From assembly GCF_030272615.1 (NCBI RefSeq), contig NC_081415.1, positions 368,078,667-368,142,666 of the forward strand: a DNA stretch of 64,000 nucleotides. The letters run 5' to 3'. Source of the DNA: Cryptomeria japonica. Lineage: Eukaryota; Streptophyta; Pinopsida; Cupressales; Cupressaceae. Below are positions 9,617 through 22,171 of the stretch, piece by piece (within the stretch, counting starts at the first letter, position 1; every line of letters begins with the position of its first letter). Both the position numbers and the translations under genes were made by a program. The notes under the pieces are model-generated. The model worked only from the letters and a program-made list of their open reading frames with translations. It did not search any database and was not told the DNA's origin.

Positions 9617-12600
9617 ATGTATAAAAGGGATGCACCGAAGCTGAACAAGTCAAGTTTCTCCACATGGCAGAAAAGGATGAAGTTGCATTTACCAGGAATT
9701 GGAGAATATGCAACATATTATCTAGAGAATGATTACATTACACCGAGCACCAACCCTATGACCTTGGAATAAATTAAGGCAAAGCAAGAACATATTCAAG
9801 CTATGATTGAAATAACATCAGCATTGACCGACTCAGAGTTTAATGATCTAGAAGGTTGTAATGATGCAAAAGCAATGTGGACTAAGCTCATATCTGTGTA
9901 TGGAGGTGATGAACATGTTCAAAGAGCAAAAGTAGATATTCTAAGAGGACAACTTGAATCCATGAGGATGAATGAAGGTGAGAACATAACCCAATACAGT
10001 ACAAGACTAAAGGAGATTGTCAATCAAATTAAAGGAGGAGGTGGAACTATTGAAGAAAAGGATATAACAAGTAATTTGTTGAGAACCCTTCTACCAGCTT
10101 ATGCTATTTGAATCTCTAAAATCAATGAATTGAGGTATGTACCTAACATGCCAGTTTCTTTGGATGCTACTATTGGTAAGCTACATGCATTTGAGTTAAG
10201 TAACTTTGATAACAGTGGGTCTTCGGTAAATAAAGTAGAATCTGCATTCAGTTCTTTTCATATTGGTGAATTTGATGATTACAATGATAGAATGAGTAAG
10301 TACTCTGAAGGGGATCACAGTGGAGCAAGTGAAATATTTCGCATGAACATGGAAAAAGTGCACAAACTGTATGAGGAAATCAAGAAGCAAGAAGAATTTG
10401 AAGCATTATTAGCCAGAAGGTTACTGAGAGGAAAAGGTAAGTATAAAGGAAAGCTACCATTAAAATGTTTCAATTGTGATAAAATAGGACATATGGCTTC
10501 TGAATGCCCTAACAAAGAATCTAGTGAAAAGAGAGAATACTGAGATAACAGGCAAAAAGATAACCAATACAGAGGACACCGAGACTTCAGAAGGAGAGAT
10601 AGAAAGACATGTCTAGTAGCAGATGAGAAATCCAACGATGACAAATCTGATGAAGCTGATACTGAGGAAGTTGTTTATGTGGCTATTAAAGATGGATCTG
10701 ATGAAGAAAGGTATGAAGAAAAATCCCTAATATCTCACATAAATAATAATGATTCTTGGATCATAGACAGTGGATGCTCACATCATATGACAAGTGATAA
10801 ACACAAGTTTGTTAAATTAGAAGACTATGATGGAGGCTATGTAAGATTTGGTAATGATGCACCATGTCCGGTGAAAGGTAAAGGATCTATAACACTTCTT
10901 GACAATGCTAAATGTGATTATGTATACTGGGTTGAAGGTTTGAAATACAATTTGTTGAGTGTAGCACAACTAAACAATACAGGATACCGAATAGAATTTC
11001 AAAAAGGAATTGTCAAAGTTCATGACAAGCATGGAAAGTTAGGTGCTACCGGGACACAAACAAAAGGTAATACATTTCATCTTGACTCAACTTGGAACAA
11101 GTGTCTTTATGCAAAGATATATGATACTTGGTTATGGCATAAAAGGTTTTGTCATCTAAATTTTGATAATCTGATCAAAATAAGTAAGAAGCACCAAGTA
11201 ACAGGTCTACCGAGTCTTGAAAAACCTAAGAATGCTATGTACCGAAGATGCCAAATGGGTAAGATGACAAGATCAAGCTTTACAAGTAATTCCTACACTT
11301 CTAAAGGAATTTTAGATCTAGTACACACTGATCTTTGTGGTCCTATGAAAGTTCAAAGTTATTATGGTGATAAATATTTCATATTATTTGTGGATGATTA
11401 CTCAAGGATGATGTTAGTCATGTTTTTAAAAGAAAAATCAGAAGCTTTTCAAATGTTCAAATGGTACAAGGTAAGAGTTGAAAATGAAATAAGAAAACAA
11501 CTAAAATGTCTTAGATCTGATAGAGGAGGAGAATTGACTTCTGATGAATTTAACTTATTCTGCAATGATCATGGTATAAAGAGGTAAGTATCTGCACTGA
11601 GAACACCTTAGCAAAATGGGATAGCTGAGAGAAGAAATAGATTAATTGTGGATTGTGTAAGAACCTTGATGATAGAAAAGAGGGTACCTCAAACATTTTG
11701 GAGAGAAGCAATCAGCACTGCAGTTTACACCCTGAACCAAGTTCAACTGAAGAAAGGAAATATGAAGACACCATATGAGATTTGGTATGACAAGAAACCA
11801 AATGTAAGTTACTTTAAAATATTTGGAAGTAGATGCTATGTTCACAAAGATGATAGAAATGGAAAGTTTGATCAGAAAAGTGAAGAAGGAACATTTCTTG
11901 GTTATTCTTCTAGAAGTAAAGCATTTAAATGTCTGATCAAATCATCTAACAAAATAGTGGAAAGTGCAAATGTGAAAATTGATGAATTTGCAGAAAGAAA
12001 TGAAGGAAATTCCAAAGAACCAGAAGATTATGAAGAATTTGTTTATGTTCAACTGAGAAGTCCTACCGAGAATGCTGCTGAAGAAAATGAAGATAATGTC
12101 TAGTTACCGAGTGATGAAGAAGATCATACAGAACCTACCAAGCCTATATTAGCCAAATTTGTCAGAAGACATCATGCATCAAGTCAAATTATAGGAGATA
12201 AAGATGATCCAGTGATGACAAGAAACAAACTGAGATAGAACACATGTCTAATTTCTGAACTTGAACCGAGAATAGTGAAAGAGGCATTTAACAGTGAAGA
12301 TTGGGTAAATGCTATGACAGAAGAGATTGATCAAATCAAGAAGAATGACACATGGACACTGATCCCAAGACCAAAGGACAAAAATGTAATCAGTACTAAG
12401 TGGATTTTCAGAAACAAGCTAAATGAAAAAGGTGAGGTCATTCGCAACAAAGCAAGACTAGTTTGCAAAGGTTATGCTCAAGAAGAAGGAATAGATTATG
12501 GTGAGACTTTTGCACCTGTGGCTAGACTTGAGGGAGTAAGAATATTGTTGGCATATGCTGCTTTCAAAAATTTCAAGGTATATCAAATGGATGTTAAATC

Positions 12601-13801
12601 TGCATTTTTGAATGGTATACTAGAAGAAGAAGTTTTCATTGAACAACCTGAAGGATTTGTTGAATACATGAATAAAGATCAGGTATGTAAACTAAACAAA
12701 GCTTTATATGGTCTGAAACAAGCACCTAGAGCATGGTATGAGAGACTGCACTCTTATTTAATCAAGATTGGTTTTATAAGGACAAATGAAAACAGCAATA
12801 TGTACATGAAGAAAGATGAGGACAATGGAATACTAATCTCAGCCATATTTGTTGATGACATTATATTTTGTGGTAATGACTCCTTATGCAAGAACTTTGG
12901 AAATGAAATGTGCAAATAATTTGACATGTCACTAATCAGTGAGATAAATTATTTTATAGGTTTACAGATACTGCAAATGAAAGATAAGATTTTCATTACA
13001 CAATCCAAGTACATAAAGGAAATCTTGAAGAAATTTGGAATGGAGGATTCTAAACCAGTAAGTACTCCTATGACTACTAACTATAAATTATCAAAGAATG
13101 ATGAATCTGCATCTGTTGATGAGACACTTTACCGATATATGATTGGAAAATTGCAATATGTTGTGCATAGTAAACCGGATATAGCACATGCAGTAGGTAT
13201 TTTAGCAAAATTCTCTACAGATCCCAAGGAAACCCATATGACAGCAATCAAGAGAATTTTTAGATACCTGAGAGGCACTGAAGATTATGGCTTAGTATAT
13301 GAAAAGAGGAATAATTTTGATTTAAAAGTTTATACTGATGCTGATTGGGCAGGCAACATAGATGATAGGAAAAGCACAAGTGGTGGAGCTTTCTTTTTGG
13401 GAGAAAGACTAGTAATTTGGCTTAGCAAGAAACAAGGATGTATTTCTCAATCTACAGCAAAAGCTGAATATGTTGCTACAACATTGAATTGTATCAATAT
13501 AGCATGGATCAACCAACTGTTGGAAGGTATAAATGAGAAAGTTACCGAGCCAGTAACTATATTCTGTGATAATACTAGTGCCATTAACATTTCAAAGAAT
13601 CCAGTGATGCACTCTAAGACAAAGCATATATCTATAAAGTATCACTATCTCAGAGAAGAAGTTCAAGAGAAGAAAGTTGTGCTGGAATATATCAGTTCAA
13701 AGGAGCAATTAGTAGACATCTTCACAAAGCCACTACCAAGGGACACTTTTGAGTATCTCAGAAGCAAGTTAGGGGTCCTACCCCTATCTTCTACTCACTG
13801 A
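9617..13801 (+). pseudogene. gag-pol polyprotein of copia-1, one frame, eight stops
   Basis: The frame runs about 1395 codons with no frameshift. Domains in order: gag of the UBN2 type from the ATG at 9617; zinc knuckle CFNCDKIGHMASEC at 10466-10507; protease with D-S-G at 10766 (WIIDSGCSHHM). Next come the pre-integrase zinc region (LWHKRFCHLN) and integrase (HTDLCGP with its Asp at 11330, SDRGGE, then NGIAERRNR). RT carries [27 protein letters not shown] and FVDD, and RNase H carries TDADWAGNIDDRKSTSGG. In-frame stops lie at 9770, 10109, 10541, 11585, 11609, 12101, 12236 and 12917. Each is TAA, TAG or TGA where CAA, CAG or CGA would fit the family, so C-to-T decay is likely. Confidence 0.95.
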
Positions 13802-14063
13802 CTGAGTTCGGTGAAAGCATCAGTTCAATGAATCTACAGAATATTATGTATGGATTGATGTTGATTTGTGCACTTTAGAAGGTTTTCTAAAGGTGTGCAA
13901 GAAAAAGTGAATAGAGACAAGTTGATCTGACCAAGACTGAGATGTTACACAGCAAGGCAAATCACTTCACAGAGGAAGAAATCATGATTTAGTTCTTTTA
14001 CTTTTTGGCATTGTTGTCAAAGGGGGAGAAGACTAAATGGTTGGAAGGCTAAATGGTTGACTG

Positions 14064-14183
14064 AATGGTAAAGCCCTGAATGATGGAAATAACAAAAGAC
14101 TAATGACAGGGGGAGATTACTATAATGGTAAAGCCCTAAATGATGAAAATAACAAAAGACTAATGACAGGGGGAGATTACTAT
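14064..14183 (+). repeat. Two tandem 60-bp units, each with a purine tract
   Basis: The units start at 14064 and 14124 (AATGGTAAAGCCCT). Each ends in a CAGGGGGAGATTACTATA motif that resembles the true polypurine tract before the 3' LTR. Another AAAGGGGGAGAAG lies at 14019. The region is the 3' untranslated part of the element. Confidence 0.85.
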
Positions 14184-14359
14184 AACATAGAAAAGACTAA
14201 ATGCAAGTCAACGTCTCAGAAGCCTAATGAAAAATGGAGAAGACTTCAGAAGACAACAGATCAAGGATAACATGAGAAGTCTAACAGCAATCTGAATCCA
14301 AATCAATTTGAATATGTGGTTGATATTACCATTTAATTGTTGGTTTTGCCATCAATGCC

Positions 14360-14371
14360 AAAGGGGGAGAT
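14360..14371 (+). other. Polypurine tract of copia-1
   Basis: AAAGGGGGAGAT abuts the 3' LTR, as needed to prime plus-strand DNA synthesis. Near copies occur at 14019, 14108 and 14168. Confidence 0.9.
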
Positions 14372-15875
14372 TGTTGGCATTACAGTAAGAAAGATTGTTG
14401 ATATTCAATAAGGATATTGAGAAGGTTGTTGAAGAGTATTGATATAACTGAAGAAGGATGATAACTATCTTTATAACATTATTTTGTCATTGATGTCAAG
14501 AAATTGATTATCTGATTCAGTATGATGTTGCCATATCTTGAGAAGATCGATTAGAAGAGAATTAAGATGTCGGTAAAAGACATAGAAAGAATGTGATGAA
14601 TAAAGAGGAGGATTAAGTTATTCAATGGGCAACTATTATTGAGTTAGACAATAATGAGATCATGATGTTTAGATTGTTTTGATATCCTACATATGTTGTT
14701 GATTGTAAGGTTAATACTATACTATGTCACCAACCAAAGAACCTAGTCGATAAACCCTAAGGTTATCGATATCGGTTAATGAAGGCGAAATGTCTACCGA
14801 GTAAAGTTTAGTATTTACCGAGTTGCAATCGAGTTATGACAGTGCGCATGGGATGGATAAAAGCATTATTTAATGAAGGACAATGATTAGCTGGAGATGT
14901 ATAGATGATTGGTATGTCGTACATGAAGTTTGTTAAGGATCTATGGCAAAGGAAAATTGGCAGGAAGATCTACAACACAGATTGAACCGCAATAACCTTA
15001 TGCAAGTTCCAAGAAGGGAATGCAAGTCCCTAGGTAAGGTAAAACATTTTCAGATCGGAAGGATACATTGAGCCTAGTAAAGTTTGAAGATCTGATGGCT
15101 AAGATTGATCATGGGAAATGTGATCAAGGAGATTTAGCGATTAGCAATTGTTTATAAATAAGGAATTGTTAATAAACAATGTATGCGGGCAAGTGTATGC
15201 ACAGGGATGCTACATAGTTATTATCGAGCATAGAAGCTTGAAGACCTGTTTGAATAACAGAGTAGAGAGCCCGGTAGAGGGACAAGATAAGTCCTATGAC
15301 TAGATTGTTTTGAGCAAATAAGAATCTGCTTTAGCATTTTAGATGTGAAGTTGCAGATAGATTTTTATTACTATTATTTTGTAAGTAACAGAAAATTTCT
15401 TAACGGAGTGGACTTAACAGTCTTATATGTAAAACCTCTAGCAAGGTAACATTCTAAATGAGTGTTTGAAATCCTTTGACAAGGTCACTTCTAACAAAGT
15501 GAAGATCCTAACAGATCTAAGGGAAATCCCTTAACCGGGTCACATCTAGCAATGTGTTTGTAATCTTTAACAGGATTTGCTTTTAACCGAGCATACTCTA
15601 GAAGAGTATATTTCTTAGTGGGTCCAAAATCCCATAGTGGTTTTTCCCTATTTGGGTTTCCATGTTAAATCTGATGTTATGAGTGTTATTATGATTATGT
15701 GTTCATAAGTTTGCATGTTTAGCATTTTTTTGGTTAAGTTGTTGAAGTATAAGTAACCGAGGTTGAATTTGTTGTTTTTATGGAAGTTTAAGTTTGTATG
15801 ATTCACCCCCCCCCCCCCCCTCTCATCTTGTTAGCTATTGGCATTTGTACTTTACATTTAGTATTAGAACTAACA
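14372..15875 (+). repeat. 3' LTR of copia-1
   Basis: It is about 1504 bp, from TGTTGGCATTACAG to TAACA, followed by the CTATC duplication. It carries a TATA-like box at 15153-15160, the hairpin chain at 15385-15620 and a run of 15 C at 15806-15820. A short conserved motif, TTTCCCTATTTGGGTTTCC, lies near 15643; the same motif recurs in the LTRs of F, the solo LTR and E. Confidence 0.94.
15153..15160 (+). promoter_or_regulatory. TATA-like box in copia-1 3' LTR
   Basis: TATAAATA sits mid-LTR, about 235 bases before the hairpin chain. The 5' LTR copy has decayed here to TTAATAAATAA near 8840. Confidence 0.5.
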
Positions 15876-16003
15876 CTATCATCTAGATCTTTAGACTTGG
15901 GCTATAAATTAGCCATGAGTTATGACTGTAAAACCATTTCGGGCTAGCTCATTAGTGTGGGCTCTTAGAGATTTTATAGCTTATGATAGACTCCTTCCCT
16001 TAA

Positions 16004-16443
16004 GTGAAAATGTTGATTGATACTCCCATTAGACTTGTAAGATCAAAGCCACAATTGGCTTTCCTTGGGGAAGTAACAGATAATAGGCTATTGCAAATGA
16101 CCAAGGTGAAACATGTCTTGGAAATTACAACAATTAAATGGATCTTGGGTGATGATTTTGTCACTGAAGAAGATAAGTACAAAGTTAACACTGGCATTAC
16201 TTCCCAATTTGTTTCCTCTCTGTTATATTTGGGCAAGCATAAGGGTAAGATCATCCTTCTTACCTAAGAAGTATTTCCAAAACATCTACTTGGAATCTTA
16301 GACAAGGTTGTGCATACCGTAATGGTAGGTCTCAGCATCCCTACAGTAACGGACCCCAGGCTTTACAATGACCTTGGTGAAGTGGTCCCTTGGCTTCCTT
16401 TCCTTGGACACTTTCGCACTACTACTATGGAGCAACACTGAGT
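16004..16443 (+). pseudogene. Unknown ORF fragment
   Basis: One frame with a single internal TAA (16265) reads as plausible protein, for example KVKHVLEITTIKWILGDDF and later NDLGEVVPWLPFLGHF, ending at TGA 16441. I do not recognise it. It ends 20 bases before the start of element G. A protein-like stretch resumes just after G at 39764, so the two may be halves of one older gene or transposon split by G. It has no signal peptide and no catalytic motif that I can name. Confidence 0.35.
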
Positions 16444-16462
16444 GAAGTATTCAAGTGCTAGT

Positions 16463-17545
16463 TGTATACACTCAAAAATAGCTATGATATATTAGATCAA
16501 TTTTATTATTTATTTAATAACTATTCGTCTATCAAATAAATAGATTGAAAAGTTTATTTATTTAATTCATTATCCTTTTCTTCTATTTTTCTATTAATTA
16601 ATTAAATATTCATTATTTAATTAATTAATCTTTTATTATTATTCTAAAAGTCTTCTTGATTAAATAATTTAAAATTATTTAACTATTCACCTTTTCCACT
16701 TCACCTTCTTCCACATCAGCTTATCTTATGTGGCTAAATAAATTAATTTTCTTATTTATTAAATTATCCATATTTAATTCTTAACTTCTATTTCCTAGTC
16801 AAGAGGAGGAAGACACTTATTTGTCATGTTACTCCCTATATTCTCTCCACTACTCCTACATCTTTGGAGGAGGTTGTTTCCACCTCATCCTTGTCAAACT
16901 CCACTTGTTTTGCATTTCCTAAATCATCTCCAACTATCCTATATTCTTGGAGTTCCTAATTATGGTCAACTCTAGCAAGTTGCCACTTGGATTTATCTCC
17001 CACCCTTTCCTCCATCTTGTATGTGTAGGAGGAACATCTTCCACCTTTTTCTCTCAAATTCTAACCAATTATTCATAGCCATTAAAATATCAACATTCAC
17101 TCACAACCGTTGATCTTTGCCACATAGGATTTTTCTCATGAAAATCTATAAAAAGAGCATTTCTCCAACAATTTGGAACTAATCATCATCTTGCACTCTA
17201 GTTATCTTTAGAGAATTTACAACATTTTTATAGTGTTCCTTTGGCTTAAGTTTTAGCTATTTTCATATAGTTTGCATAATCATTTTAGCTTGAATATAAC
17301 ATTTAGATACCACAATTCCATTCATCTATTGTCATCTTGAAAGCGAAAATCAGGGTAGTCTAAGAGCAATATCAGCAAGAAAGATCAAAGGTGATAGGAC
17401 ACAATGGAACAACAAGTGGAGGTTTATTAGATTTAATATTTTTCTTTTATTTTGTTTCATTGGTAATCTAGGATTTGTTGTAGGATTTTGTTATTGTGGT
17501 AGATTAACAGTCTTATGGGGTTTTATTTGATTTTTCTAGGTTACC
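16463..17545 (+). repeat. 5' LTR of element G, 3' end deleted
   Basis: It begins TGTATACACTCAAAAATAG, close to the start of LTR B (TGTATACACCTAAAAATGG). A TATA box, TATAAAAA, lies at 17147-17154 and is matched at 39322-39329 in the other copy. Similarity to the other LTR stops after CTAGGT at about 17545. The last 50 or so bases, the primer site and the upstream half of the leader are missing, because the next bases match the middle of leader B. Confidence 0.65.
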
Positions 17546-18892
17546 AAGTGGTAACGGGCTAAAACCAAGTCCTTCCAAGCCACTATAAATAAATGCATTT
17601 GTGAAGAAACTCATAGGTGACAAGTGTCAATGTAAGTCTCCCTCAATGTCCATGAGGAACATGAAAAGTTGTAGAGAGTAACCTCAACAGGCTAGGAGGC
17701 CTCCTTAATGGAGAAAAACACTGCATGTATGGCCACCTAAATGGACGCCTTGACTAAAAACTCTTGTGCTTAGAGACCAAAAACCTTCTAGTTGTTGGTA
17801 CAAGAGGTCAGACCTTTGATGTCGTCTCATGTCCTTACAATTCTTAGTAGAGATACAAAGTTTTCCATGGGAAGTTTTCATGGGAACTGATGCTTGGCTG
17901 CCCCGAAGAAGTGAGTGTGGTGGAGTGGAGCCAGTGGGTCAAGCATCTAGGTATCCGCTTTGAGCAAGTGTAGTTGGGGAACCCAAGTGAGATCCAACAA
18001 CTATTGTCTTTGCCAACCACTAGAATTGTGCTTGTCTTTTTATTTTATTCTTTTCCAAACATTGTGTATGTTGTATGTTGTATGTTTTCATCAGAACAAA
18101 GAAAAATCATCCCATTTTAGACATTAAAAAAAAATAGCAGAACTGAAAATTTCACTAGAAAAACACAAAATTTTGTATTTGAGACTCGAAGTAGCACCTT
18201 TTTTATGAAGATTAGTGCTTTTGTAAAACAAAGTAGCTCATTCATTAAACAGCTTAATGCATCCATTAAACAGTTTAACATTTTTGATAAATCTTTTAGT
18301 GCTTTTGCAACATAGATTAGCACATTCAAGGAATAGAATAGTGCTTTCACATGATACAATAGCCCATTTTCCAAATCATTTAGCACATATGTTTTAGCAC
18401 TTTCAAGACAAAGGACAGTTCCGCTTCCTTGCAGAAAATTTTGAAAATATATTTTGATACCCATTTCGAAGAAGGATTCATTCTGATTGTCACAGATATC
18501 ACATGTAGTTAAACCAGTAGGGTTCTTGAACACTTTACACATAAGACTATATTGGCAATACATTCAAGATCAAGATAAAAATTGGTGACCTTGATATTTG
18601 TCTTATCTTTTTTTTATTGATTTAGTTCCACTATCAGGATTTATCATCCTTCCAACATAGGAGCTATAATCAAAATCTTGGCAAAGTGAGTTACTACCAT
18701 TTAGAGATTTATCATCTCCTAACATTGGCTTTCTTTGATATCACTATTTCTTAATAGTCCAATATTATCAAATTTCCAAGAAAAAATCAAAACTTGTACA
18801 CCAAGAATCTGGATACCAAAAACTTACATTGGTCATAACAAGCAATAAGCATAGATTTTCCAACATACAATGTAGTGTGGAAAGAACCCCAT
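17546..18892 (+). other. Leader remnant of element G
   Basis: The first 40 bases (ACCAAGTGGTAACGGGC, then CCAAGCCACTATAAATAAAT) align with the middle of leader B and leader A, including a GTGG...CCAC stem. Weaker similarity continues for a few hundred bases. The rest to 18892 is AT-rich and I recognise nothing more in it. No primer-binding site is present. Confidence 0.5.
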
Positions 18893-21800
18893 ATGGTTGA
18901 AACAAGAAGTCAGAGAGCTAGTAACGCCACAATATCATATCAGGATAGAAACAATAATACCTTTGATCCTATTGATCTCTTTGGATAACACTCAAATCCG
19001 TTGTTTGATGATGATAGCGATAGTGATGTGGATGAACAAAAAGTCCTTGGTGCATCACAACATCCTAAATTTCTAAAACTCATGGAAAAGGTTATGGAGA
19101 ACGAAAAATAGAAATATTTTCATCACCTTGCACATCAGGGTCTAAAAATTCTATCTGATTTTGATATATCCAAGCTTAAGAAAAATAGCGAGAAAAATAA
19201 CAATACAAATTCCAACACAAATGATGGAACCAATCAGGCTGAATCGCATAAAAACAAGAAAGATAAAATTTCCCTTGAAATTCCTTTGAGTACCCTTGTT
19301 CAACAAATGCAAGATTGACAAACTCAAGTTGCCAAAATACAATCAAGGTCATATGTTAAACAATATTCACTTGAGGACATATCTCCTTATAAATTTGACA
19401 AAAGCTTGGTTATGCTTCCATTTTCCCCTAATTTTTAAATTCCCAAGTTTCATAAGTATAAGGGGAAAGGCAATCCATGTGATCATATCAAAGATTTGTG
19501 CATAGTGTGTATGGAAGTTTCTCATAATGATACCTACTTGATGCAATTATTTACTAAAAGTTTGGGTGGAAAAGCTACTAAATGGGTTGATAATTTACCA
19601 CCTGGCATCAAATCATTTTGTGAACTTGTTGATAAGTTCCTTTAACATTTTTCATTTAATATTGAACATGATGTTTCTACACTAGATCTTCATAATAGAA
19701 AACAACGAAATGGTGAATCCTTCACATATTTCTTACAAATATGGAGGCATCTTGTGAGTAAGTGTCCCCATGATATACCTGAAGATCAAAAGATGAAAAT
19801 ATTCATTCATAATCTGAATTTTGAGTTGAGCTATCAGTTGCAACTTAAATGTCCTCCTAGTTTTGCAAAAAATAATAGATAATGGTCTTACCATTGTAAA
19901 GGCATTGATAGAGAAAGGAATGATTAAATTTTACAAAGATAATATTGGTTCAAGTAATAACAATGATAAATCATGATTTTGGACCAAGAACAAAAATATT
20001 GTTAATGATGGGGTAGTGGATGCACAAAATCTTAAGGCCAAACAACCCATTTTAAACCTATCAGGGCCTCAAAATAATAAAGACAATCAAAACAACAATA
20101 ATGCATCTAAGCCAAAAACTTCTTATCCTCACTCAAAGAAAATTCACTCCACTAGGTGAATCTTTGGAAGCTGCTTTGAGGAAACTTATCTCTAACAATC
20201 TCATCGCTTTACATGAAGAGAAGATTATGAACCAAAGGTTAAACCTATGTGGTAGAATGATCAGGACTATTGTGAGTTTCACATAATTAAAGGGCATAAG
20301 ACTAATGATTGTTAGAGATTGAAACATGTCATAGAAGATTTGATTGATAAGAGAGACATATATGTAGATGGTCATAAATCCAATGATGAACATGTGGCAT
20401 TTAAGGATCCTCTTCTGAGTTATGAGAAAGGAAATTCCTCTAAATCAAGAAAAGAGAAATTTAACTATACAAAAGAGTCTTATGACTATGTTATAAATCA
20501 TATTTCTGAAAGTGATTCTCATATGTATGTGATTACTATCAATAATAAATTTGATTGCAATATGACAACACGATGTAGAAAAGTTACTCTTCAAGGAGCA
20601 CTGCCTAAGCCATCTCCTATGACTAATCAATATAATATCCTTGATCAGCTTAAGAAAATACTTGCTCATATATCTATCCTAGAGATTTTACGTTTGTCAC
20701 CTACCCATAAAGAAATTTTGGAGAAATCTCTACAAGAAACTAGTGTATCCCAAGACCTTGATCCTACACAGGTTCAAGCCATGGTAGGACACTTAACCAC
20801 ACCTCATTTCTTGTCTTACACCAAAAATGATGATCTTTACATAACCCAACCTTATAATGGCCCTCTTCGTATAGAAGTCCTTTTACACAAGCACCGAATA
20901 AAACAAATCTTAATAGATGGAGGGGTTGGTTTGAATATATGCACTTTTTAATTAGTCCTTGCATTGGGGTTTTTAGAGAATGTTGTGGATCCAAAGAAAA
21001 ATATCACAATCAAATCTTATGATGAGGAACAAAGAGCATCAAAAGGATTTATTTTTTTTCCCATTAGAGTTTCACCAATTGAAAAATATGTGGCTTGTCA
21101 AGTACTTGATCTTGATCTAGCACGTAACATACTCCTTGGATGACCTTGGATACATGCAATGCAATAAATGTCTTCCACATATTATCAATGCTTGAAATTT
21201 ACATATAATGGTCAAGTGATTACAATTCAAGGAGATCCCAATCCTTTTCAATATTGTAATACCATCAAGCCAAAACTTGAAGTAGTTGTCCTGAATAACC
21301 GGATAGTTTCACCTCATATATAACAAAATGATCCAATTTGAGCACCTTCAATATTTAAAGTAGATGAATCCACATCTAAAATAGTTGAACCAAAGCTTAA
21401 GATCAAAGATCAAGGTATGGGAGAATATTTTGTTGAGCAAACCTTTTGTGTTATACAACTTCAACTTTCACCTAAATCTTATGGCAAGCTAGTGTTGACA
21501 AGACAAACATCTTTTTAAAATAGAAGACAATCAAATGACACTTTAATTAGATGGGGGACATTATCAGATAAACTAATGAAAAATATATTAAGGCATGGTT
21601 ATATAAAGAAGAAGAAGTCAAGGTAGAAACATCAAAACCAGACATTCAATTACCTCTTGAAAAATATGAAAAAGGATTCACTATAATGAAAAGATAGGAT
21701 ATGATGGCAATGGTCCCACTGGATTAAGAAAGGAGGGAATTATAGAACCTATACAACCTGCTTCACAAGCTCCTAATGAAATAAAAGGATTGGGCTATAA

Positions 21801-22167
21801 TGAAGATATTGAAGAAGCTACACGTAATTTGTATGAGAAGATCCAACAATTGCAAGAAAATGGTGAAACTAATTCTCATGAATGGGAGGGGCTTTCAGAA
21901 GTATCTTCCAAAGACAAGAAAATAGATATAATTAATTTATACAATAGACCTAACAATGAGGGACTTAGTTTAAGTTCTAGACCATTATATCAAGGACCAC
22001 AAAATTCTATGACTGACTCTCGTGAGGAGGGTTGGATATCGGATGAATCAGACAACCTTGAAGTAGTTATTGATCTTGAACTTGAAGATATAGTCATTGA
22101 CCTCTGAAACTTTTATATTCTTACTATCATGTCTTTCGATACCAATGAGCCTAATGACCTTCCTCTT
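18893..22167 (+). pseudogene. gag-protease-G-patch of element G, broken
   Basis: The start is ATG 18893 (MVETRSQRASNATISYQD). Gag core is seen as LMQLFTKSLGGKATKWVDNLPPG near 19530-19610, with many stops and frameshifts. The protease active site ILIDGGVGLNIC has its Asp at 20916-20918, within an open stretch from 20319 to 20951. A G-patch-like segment follows at 21659-21802 (glycine-rich, ending GLGYNED). An open stretch of 106 codons runs at 21790-22107. The reading stops where copia H is inserted at 22172 and resumes in RT at 28418. Products would be capsid, nucleocapsid and protease; none can be made intact. Confidence 0.8.
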
Positions 22168-22171
22168 GGAA

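Larger units (their letters stand above)
8039..15875 (+). mobile_element. Complete Ty1/copia element (copia-1), 7.84 kb
   Basis: Two LTRs of about 1.5 kb flank a single gag-pol frame. The element is bounded by a perfect 5-bp target duplication, CTATC, at 8034-8038 and 15876-15880. Order is 5' LTR, Met-type primer site, gag, protease, integrase, RT, RNase H, purine tract, 3' LTR, which is the Ty1/copia order (integrase before RT). The first LTR base pair reads TA instead of TG. The element inserted into older sequence (6080-8033 plus 15881-16462) and is itself not interrupted, so it is among the younger insertions. It cannot be autonomous because gag-pol has eight stops. Confidence 0.95.

Noticed and set aside
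17555-17570. TGGTAACGGGC as a primer-binding site of G
   Set aside because: It matches no tRNA end I know, and the surrounding bases align with the middle of leader B, so a deletion explains it better.
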